In this document: in pieces, positions 56,103-64,000 of the stretch
Position numbering within the stretch: position 1 is the first letter of the stretch
Layout: each line of letters opens with the position of its first letter
Assembly (NCBI GenBank): GCA_037833965.1
Contig: AP031354.1
Span: forward strand, 4,132,001 to 4,196,000
Length of the DNA stretch: 64,000 nucleotides
Origin: Marchantia polymorpha subsp. ruderalis
Taxonomy: Eukaryota; Streptophyta; Marchantiopsida; Marchantiales; Marchantiaceae
Reading direction: 5' to 3'
Translations under genes and position numbers: made by a program
Notes under the pieces: model-generated
Told to the model about the DNA's origin: nothing
Databases searched by the model: none
Seen by the model: the letters and a program-made list of their open reading frames with translations, nothing else

Positions 56103-57852
56103 CGAAGATCTTTCAGACATGATTATGGTGTACAGCACCTATTACATCTGATGAAGGTGTGGTTCTCTTCTTGAGATACTTCTCGTCTGACTATGCTGAC
56201 GTAACCTTTGTCTTGAAATCGATTTCCAGCTCGTTACGTGGACATTATGTGTGTTTGGAGAGGATTTCGATATCTCCCCTACTCTGATCATTTCATCATG
56301 GTTTGTCGGTTTAGTGTCAACTCGATACTCGAACAACCGTGATCCAAGTCATGTCTAGACGCTGTCCTGATCTATCATCAGCCTCTACTTGCCTCCATAC
56401 TTGACTTCAATGTGAAAGTTGGTGTTCATCACAATCTGAGACTCGTAACGAATAAATTTTGACTCGAAGCTGATGTTGCAGCTTCCCACGACTAACCAGA
56501 TGCAGATTTATTAAACAGGTGACTAAATGTCACGCTTTAGGCCTTTGCTCGGAGGCAAGAGCCTTGTATTGAAAAGTATGAAGTCTTCAGGTAGATTTTC
56601 TCCGTTGTTAATCATCAAAGGACTCAAGATTTGATTGTTTCATGTTTTCTTAACCTTCCTGGTGGGTGAAAGGAAATCATTCCGTTTTAGATCCAGTTGT
56701 CAATAACATTTCGGTGACCACCGTTGGCTGTTTCCTTTGACAGCAAAGTATATAACGTGGACGTTTATTCATCTTGAGATCTTACAATACCTGACCAATA
56801 CTTGGAAGATAACTACAAGAAACAGTTGTGTAATGGTTTAGAATAAATCTAATGACTCGGACATTCTTCAGCAACAGTTGGTCTGTTTCCAGATTTGATT
56901 CTCTTTTCTCAGAGAAGACTTCTTCGAACCATTCTCACAGCAGCCACTTGAGCGTAACAGGATCAAGTCATGTAAAATGCGAAGAACGGTCTACATAAAG
57001 TGCTTCTGGACAATGTACAATGAATAGCATAGAAAACTGTTGCTGCACCGTGGCACATCACTCAAGGGGGCCAGAAGATATCATTCGGTCCCAGCATCTT
57101 GGAGATTCTGTCAGCTGTCCAGAAGAGCTTGTAACTCATGATCGAGGAATCCCTGTGCATTCCTATTTCATATCTAAAAGTAGCAAATGATGACGATAGA
57201 AGATTTACAAACGTGCTGTTCACTTGAGAGTCAATCTTTCCAGGATCTTTTCAATCCACCGCAGCATGGACGTCGGTAATGAGGAGGAAGCAAGGCATGG
57301 AACGAGAAAAGTCGCGAGTTTTGTGAGCTTGAATACGAAATATTTAAGGTACAAGGACACTCGTGATCCACACGATATGCAGAGCTCAATTCAATCACGT
57401 ACACATACTTACATTTTCTGTAGAGATTAGGTTCGATTCACCAGAGATATTCACTAATCAGTCTTGCACTCAGGATCAGACTTACCGACACACCTCTTTT
57501 TCACCCAGATCCTTTACGCTGACCTGCACCTCATTCCCCCAAGGATGGTCCAAAACCGTACCTCAGACTCCAGCATCTCCTACTGCTGCTACGCCGGCAG
57601 CATCTTCTAAGAAGGCTTTTCGTAATAACACTGGACGTGGGAGCCGGTGTTAGTTTCACGTTGCCTCAACATTTAGCGATAAAATATGCTGACTCTAAAG
57701 AATTAAAGGAAGGGGCATAATGGATAACAAAAACGATTGGTACAAGGATAAGTAAGAGTGTTGTTACCTATTACCAAATGTGACTACTAAATTGTTTATT
57801 TTATGGTAAGGTAGGATTTCGCTGCAACCTTCACACCAAGTTGTAGAGTTCG
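56103..57852. other. Host intergenic DNA, no gene recognised
   Basis: Ordinary AT-leaning DNA. Short open frames at 57224-57430 and 57363-57653 match no family I know; the latter ends in a Pro/Ala/Ser-rich and basic stretch (KKAFRNNTGRGSR). They may be chance or an exon of an unseen gene. Confidence 0.5.
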
Positions 57853-57944
57853 CACTTGGAGTTCAAGATTTAGCCATATACTCTCTGTTTTTGCATATTT
57901 TAGAATCGACATAGAGTATATGGCTTAATCTTGAACTCCAAGTG
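57853..57944. repeat. Long foldback: 32-bp arms, 28-bp loop
   Basis: Arms 57853-57884 and 57913-57944 are inverted complements over 32 bases with one mismatch (start CACTTGGAGTTCAAGATT). A transcript would form a hairpin of the size of a small-RNA precursor. It could also be a remnant of a small inverted-repeat transposon. Confidence 0.75.
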
Positions 57945-60900
57945 TTTGGTTATTTCATATGTTAGAATCCACGCCTCCGTAGTGATCCTCTCTTAAAGAT
58001 CACTCCTTTTCAGTGCTGGACAGTTGAGAATTGTGATGGTCTTACAACTATTGCTAAAATTTAAGTGGGCCTCAATACCAGTGTGACAAGTGCTATGTGG
58101 AGTTTAATATGAGTTTAATTGCTTGCAACCCAGAATAACGGAAGTCGTAGCTAAAAGAACTTATTCTAGAACAGTCAAAGGATCAGCAATCAATGTTAGT
58201 GATACATTTTCAAGACATTCTTATCAATCACTGCAAACAGAAATCATACTAATAAGGATTTTTGTTTCCTATCTTATTCCAACTTACAAAATGCTAATGC
58301 ATGTTTAACCAACTCGAGAAACGAGTTAGAGGTCTTCCTCTCACTCAACGTGCATTTCTTGGCTAAATTTGCTGCATGCAGCTGGGATGATTGGAAGCAA
58401 TACTGAATGCCAAACTTAGAGAGTTGTGATATGACAATCTGATCCTTCTCGCTTTACTTTGGTACTTAATTATCGCCGACACAGAATTGGGCAGTCCTCA
58501 CTTTCACCAGACACTCTTCACCATCATAACAAATTACGAGTTTGCATGTGAGAGATGCCCAAACTGTTATGCAGGGAATTAGCTGAGCAGATTTATCTTG
58601 AGAGTAATAATCATTCTAGAGCGGTGCAAATGATAAAAAATCTAGCCACGACATGAGGTCATCTGAGAGTATGAAGGGAATAATCGTCATGCATAGTTTA
58701 GCACTTGTTTAATTGAGTCGCTATAAAGTTTTATATCCTAGGCCCAACAAGAAAGTCTACGTCGGTAAGTATGTGATGCAGCTGTAAACTGACATGCAGT
58801 CGATGGCATACTTCCTGGAACTAGACCACGACTTCATATATTAGACAACTATTCGAGTTAGGGATTTGTAGAAGTTTAACTTTGGATATCAACCTATCAC
58901 CTGCATGTCTTTAAAGAGCGCTTTTATTGTGGAGATAAATTTTAATCACCTGCAAACTAATTTAAAACATTGTTTTACAATCAAGGTATCAGTCCATCTT
59001 TTACCATCTTAAAATGCTTCAGATGATAATCTTGAATTTACGTTCTTTCACTTTGGGCTCTTGCTAATGCAAGTAATTGCACCTCTTGAACTAATTGGAT
59101 CCTTTCAGCACTTCCCTTGTTCCCCTTTTTGGTTTCATCGATGTAGCATTTTAAGGTAATTTTTCATCATTTTTAGAAATTTACTTCTGAATTTGTCCTT
59201 CAGGACTTCTGTGCACAATCTTCAACATCATCCACCTCTCTTGAAGTGGATGACATTTTGAGTACTTGTCCTAGTCTGCATAACATGAGGATAAATTTCC
59301 AAAAATCCTTGTCTTAACACTACTTTAGAGACTTCTAGAACCTACAAACGCTGTAACTTGCATAATAAACCTACAATAGATAAATAGTTGGAGTGTTAGT
59401 TTGAATATCATAAACTGTTTATATGATTTTGATTCTTTTGTATAGTGTGGGCACGAGAAACCCTGATATGCATGTGTTTTGTGAGTTTTAAGAACCGAAA
59501 ATTTGATATAATCGTATTTCAATAATTTGCAAGATGTGACTCAAGTTTTAGATGCCCTCCGTGACTAAACTCTCATCATGTGTGTGTTTTTTTCTTTAGA
59601 GAGGTCAATCCAAAGTTCTCATCTTGTCGGAAGGTGTGTGTGAAAAATCAGCGTTAATTGCTACTAGGAATTTTCCCTTAATTTACGGATTTTGGTAGAT
59701 TTTCTTTTACATGTTTATTTCTTACAATAAGTCTTATACTATATCTTCCAATTGAAAACGAGTCAAAGAATTATAAACTCTTGTCTTTTGCTTGCTGCTT
59801 GTTTCATGTTGCAGTGTATTCTTATTCAGATTTGTATCTCTACCTCAGGAATAATTATCAGATTAATTTTTTCTAAAATTTAAAACAAATCCAAACTTAA
59901 GTAAGCCTATGAGACACAATATTCTTTCTTAATTATAATTTTTGAAAAGTAAAATATCCTTTAAAGAAACAATTTGATCATTGTGGAATCGTCTCATAGA
60001 TTACGGAATTGTGTTTGATACTGAAAATATTTTTGAAATGATCAGTTAACTAAAAAAATCTTACTAAGTGTGACGCAGCTGTTCAATAAAATATACCGGC
60101 CTCCAAAATGAAATTACTCATTATTTACATAACAAATGCAAATTTGCAATGAATATAAATGGTTAAGTCAAATTTGACTTAATTGTGTATCATTTCATCC
60201 ATTTGAAAAACTGATTCCTTGTATAAATCGTTTTTCATTACTTTTTTCAAATTTTTATATATTGATTCAAAAATTTCATTTTTTGAATTTATATCAAATC
60301 TAACTCCAGTTGATTATCATTACTCCAGGTTGAAATGCTTGATTACGTGTTGAATATATTTCTTTTTATTCATGGGATGTACATAGAATTTTAATTTATC
60401 TTTAATATCAATTTCAATCAGTAATGAAATACTCAAATTCATTTAATCTTTTATCATTTTCCTTATATTCTTTTTTAAACAACTCAATTTGGCTACATTG
60501 CTTACAGATAAGATCACAATCTTCATCTAGATTGTCACCATTGAATAACAATCTGTTTGTTCAACGTGCAAAAACTGATCTGCTTGCTTCTACAAAAATC
60601 TTTAACTATGATGAACAAGTTTGTATAATACTATTAGTTACTCGGTTATTACTTGATACATCATAAAAGCTTTAGTGAGGCTAAACACAAGAATAATTCC
60701 TAGTTGATATATGTAGATGTCCATCTCAAATACTTCCATAAAAAATCTTGACATTACGTGGATCAATTAATTCATGGCAAATCTTTTGTCCAAATTGCAC
60801 CTAATACTGATGAATCTAGCCACAAGGAAAATATTTTTGTTAAAATTCACTCTCGACACCGATGACAACCTTTGCTTTGCTGGTCGAACAAGTTATTCTC

Positions 60901-61164
60901 TCCATCCTTTCTGGTAGGGAATACCTATATGTACATTACACAAACATGCAAATGATGGTAAACTTCCTCATATAATAATAGATGAGCAAGTTGTGCTCCT
61001 CTTGAATTCCAGGTTATCACTCACGACTTTAAATATGAAAATTTTGCTATTGCAACCTGCCTACTCTTCTCAAGCTTTCAACACTAGTAAATGTGAAATC
61101 AATCAGTTTTTCATGAAATTATCAGTACACGTTGAAAATGTTCATATTCAATCTCATTCTTATC
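57945..61164. other. AT-rich host DNA, no gene recognised
   Basis: Only short open frames. On the minus strand around 60420-60550 a short frame reads CDLICKQCSQIELFKKEYKEN, which looks coding-like but is isolated; no assignment is possible. Confidence 0.5.
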
Positions 61165-63330
61165 GGTTGAATCTTTGAATGAGATTCAATTTACATATCC
61201 TATGTTACATTTTAGTCTCCAAACTCTATAGACCTTACATCGAGGTAATCATTAGCAATCAAATCATTGTATGAGATTTAAATCATACATCCAATACGTC
61301 ACTTTAGTTTCCAACCTCTGTAAACAATACATTCGCGCAATTGTCGCCAATTAAATCTTTGAATAAGATTCAAATCACACATTCTATATTTCAATTTTGT
61401 TTTGAATCTCTTTAGTGAACTCATTTGCATAATCTTTATCAGTCAAATTTTTGAATTAGATACAAATCACACATTCAATTTTCCATTATAATCTCTAATC
61501 TATTTAAACACTACATCTGTGTAATCGTTATTGATTGGATCCTTGAATGAGGTTCAAATCACGAACACAATACTTCATTTAAATCTCAATCTCTATAAAC
61601 ATTACATTCGCATAATAATTAGCCGTCTAATCTTTGTATGAGATTTAAATCACATCACTTCACTTTGATTTACAATCTTTGTAGACTATACATACTCCCT
61701 ATTGTTGACAATAAATTCTTTAAATGAGATTTAAATCACACATCCAATATTTCATCTTAGTCTCTAATCTCTACATACATTGTATTCATGCTATGATTAA
61801 CGCAGAAATCTTTGAATGAAGTTCAAATCAAACATATAGTACTCCACTTTAGTTTTAACCTCGGTAAATGCTTCATCCGTGTAATTTTTAGAGATCAAAT
61901 TTTTGAATGACATTCAAATTATGCATCCATTACTTCATCTAAATCTCCGAAATTCTGTTAATGAAATGTCTGTAGACGTTTCATTAACAGAATCATGAGA
62001 GATCAAATCTTTGGATGAGGTTCAAATCTCATTCAAAAATCTGATTGCAAACAATTATGTGGATGTAATGTCTACAGAAAAACTAAAATGAAGTATTGAA
62101 TGTATAATTTTAACCTCATTCAAACATTTGAATGATAAGAAATGTAATGTGTAAAGAGATGGTGCACTTAAGTGAAATATTTGTAGTGTGAGTTCAAATC
62201 ATTCATCCTATACTTCATTTTTGACTTCAATCACTATAGACATTACATATTCACGCAATTGTTAGAGATTGAATTTTTGAATGAGTTTCAAATCACGCAT
62301 CTTATACTTCGTTTTAATCTTCAACCTCTGTAGACATTTAATACACGTAATCGTTAGCGGTCATATTTTTGAATGAGATGCAACTCACACATTCAATACT
62401 TCAGTTTGATTTCAACCTCTATAGACATTATATCCGCGTAATCATCAGCAATGAAAATTTTGAATGAGTTTCCAATGCTTTAGGAATAATTCAGTTTATT
62501 CTCCAATCTCTTTGAAAGTTACATCCGCGTTGTCCAATCTTTGTGGAAATTGCATCCACGCAACTGATGGGGACCAAATCCTTGAATGAGGTTCAAATTA
62601 TACATCCAATACTTCAATTTAGTCTCCAAATTCTGTACACATTATATCCACGTAATTGACTGTCGAATCTTTGAATGATTTTAAATTTAATAACTCCATA
62701 ATTTATTTTAGTTTCCAATCTTTGTAGACGCTACATCCACATAATTGTTGGCACTCAAATCTTTAAATGAGCTTCAAATCATACATCATCTTTTTCATTT
62801 TTTGTCTTCAATCATTAGCAATCACATCTTTGAATGAGATTCAGATCACATTTTTAATCTTCAATACCTATGAACTTACATCTGCGCAATTGTAAGCAAT
62901 CAAATTTTGAATGAGGTTCAAATCACATTATTGCTACTTCAATTTATCTCAATCATTGTAGACTTTACATATGCACAATAGTTAGAGTTCAAATTCATGA
63001 ATGAGGTTAAATCATACATCCAATACTTTATTTTGATCTCTAATCTTTGTATATGTTTCATGTGCTGATTCATTCATTGGTGGTCAAATCTTTAAATGAG
63101 ATTCAAAACATATATGTAATATTTCACTCTAACCTTCAATCTCTGTAGATCTTCCATCCGCATAATTGTTATCGATCAAATCTTTGAATGAGATTCAGAT
63201 CATATTTCAATTTAGTCTCCAATCTCTAAAAATGTTTAATAAGCTTACTGGTTAACAGATAAATTTTTGAATGAGACTCAAATCACACATCGAACAATTC
63301 ATTTTAGTCTCCAATCTTTGAAGACGTGCA
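61165..63330. repeat. Degenerate ~91-bp satellite array, about 23 units
   Basis: A unit containing ATCTTTGAATGAGATTCAAA, then a CATCCAATACTTCA-like part, a TAGTCTCCAATCTCTGTAGA-like part and a CATCCGCGTAATTGTTAGC-like part, recurs every 87-93 bases (for example near 61170, 61263, 61354, 61446, 61539, 61629, 61715, 61808, 61899). Units are diverged and some are shortened. Each holds a small palindrome TGAAT-GAG-ATTCA. Confidence 0.88.
61952..62110. repeat. Inverted satellite unit with a perfect 15-bp palindrome
   Basis: Arms ATTCTGTTAATGAAA (61952-61966) and its complement (61979-61993) flank a 12-base centre. Further right, about 62040-62100 reads the satellite unit in the opposite direction (GATGTAATGTCTACAGA, then AAAATGAAGTATTGAATG), so the array changes orientation here. 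Confidence 0.75.
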
Positions 63331-63421
63331 ATCCTTACCGATAGAATCTTGATCGGATAGATTCACGATATTCTGTGATAGATGAAGATAGATCACATAG
63401 ATTCACGATCACATTGAATAA

Positions 63422-63449
63422 TACATTCACAAGTCCCCTTGTGAATGTA
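63422..63449. repeat. Perfect hairpin, 12-bp arms and 4-bp loop
   Basis: TACATTCACAAG, TCCC, then its exact complement. It lies just beyond the satellite array, in a patch with GATAGATTCACGAT repeats (63360-63415). Confidence 0.8.
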
Positions 63450-64000
63450 CAGAGATGTGACAAACTTTGGTTCAGTAATTTCAACTCCACTTGATCCATC
63501 TTAATCAAATACCGCTAAAGCGGAGATCAATGTCAAGCAGACATGGAGAACTAAAATTGGAGAGAATTGAGTTGAGCAAGTAAGCAAACGTGGACACTGC
63601 ACATGAGTTCGTAGAATTTGCATCTGGACTTTGGAAGAATCTCACATTCTATCCAGTACAACAGTTTGCTTCTTCCAAATAAAAATCCCGCCGTGAACGT
63701 CTTAGTAACATCACACCCACCTTGTCAAAAATTCAACCTTCTCCTAGTCACACACAACACACTTCTGTCTTGGATTCCTTTTGATAAAATCTCCACGCAT
63801 TCAATGTACTCAACATTCCGCAGCTTCCGTCCTTCACAACGTCCAGCGCTTCTGGGGCTCGGTCTCGATTTCAAGAAGGACTGAACATGCACAAGATAGA
63901 AGAGAACAATTCGCACAACTCGTCGATTGACAAAATTGATGTGCGTCTGAACGCACGTCAAACTTGGAGCTAGCGCCCTGCGATGCAAACATTATACCAC
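63450..64000. other. Host DNA at the window edge, no gene recognised
   Basis: Two short overlapping open frames on opposite strands (63618-63884 and 63725-63988) show no recognisable domain. Nothing else is seen. Confidence 0.5.

Noticed and set aside
57363-57653. Small gene with a basic C-terminus
   Set aside because: 96 codons, no domain, no supporting context; kept only as a remark in the region entry.
61165-63330. CRISPR-like array
   Set aside because: The whole unit repeats with drift and there are no unique spacers; this is a degenerate satellite in plant DNA.

Overview
The window looks like nuclear DNA of a land plant. The pointers are an intronless F-box gene, Ty3/gypsy retrotransposons of a non-chromodomain (Athila-like) type primed by tRNA-Asp, and nonsense changes typical of decay in methylated repeats. 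The contrast between AT-rich host DNA and GC-rich transposon nests, and the F-box style, would suit a bryophyte or lycophyte, but this is a guess.

Layout. (1) 1-18462: a transposon nest. A fragment of a family-A LTR (17244-18462, +) was hit by a family-B LTR (13604-17243, -), which was hit by a young family-A element, A1 (1-13603, -), running off the left edge. (2) 18463-25339: AT-rich host DNA with one F-box gene (21058-22356, -) and small tandem repeats. (3) 25340-56102: a second nest. A rearranged family-C LTR (25340-27935 plus 38124-39149, +) carries a family-A solo LTR, A4 (27936-38123, -), which carries a family-B solo LTR, B2 (33078-37943, +). An integrase fragment follows (39150-39576), then the family-A element A2 (39577-56102, +), whose pol is split by another family-A solo LTR, A5 (49736-55104, +). 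Three insertions have exact 5-bp target-site duplications: GTGAC, GTGGT and CCTTT. (4) 56103-64000: AT-rich host DNA with a strong foldback (57853-57944) and a degenerate ~91-bp satellite array (about 61165-63330).

The remarkable part is the retrotransposon. Its LTRs are about 4.9-5.4 kb long. Each carries, upstream of a TATA box and therefore inside U3, an open reading frame for a protein of about 900-1060 residues: a conserved tryptophan-rich N-terminal block, a disordered repeat-rich middle, an acidic run and a long C-terminal coiled coil. The genomic RNA would read R-U5-PBS-gag-pro-(UAG)-pol-PPT-U3(with ORF)-R. The third ORF therefore sits in the env position but beyond the polypurine tract, and reverse transcription copies it into both LTRs. 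Solo LTRs keep it; the family-B solo LTR keeps it fully open (34263-36989). Gag-pro and pol share one frame, separated by a single UAG in the context UAG CAA UUA, the tobamovirus-type readthrough signal, in both copies. The U3 and its ORF are crowded with short perfect palindromes whose stems vary in a compensated way.

No rRNA, tRNA, CRISPR or bacterial feature was seen. Most copies of the transposon genes carry nonsense changes or small deletions; breaks are described but not repaired here.
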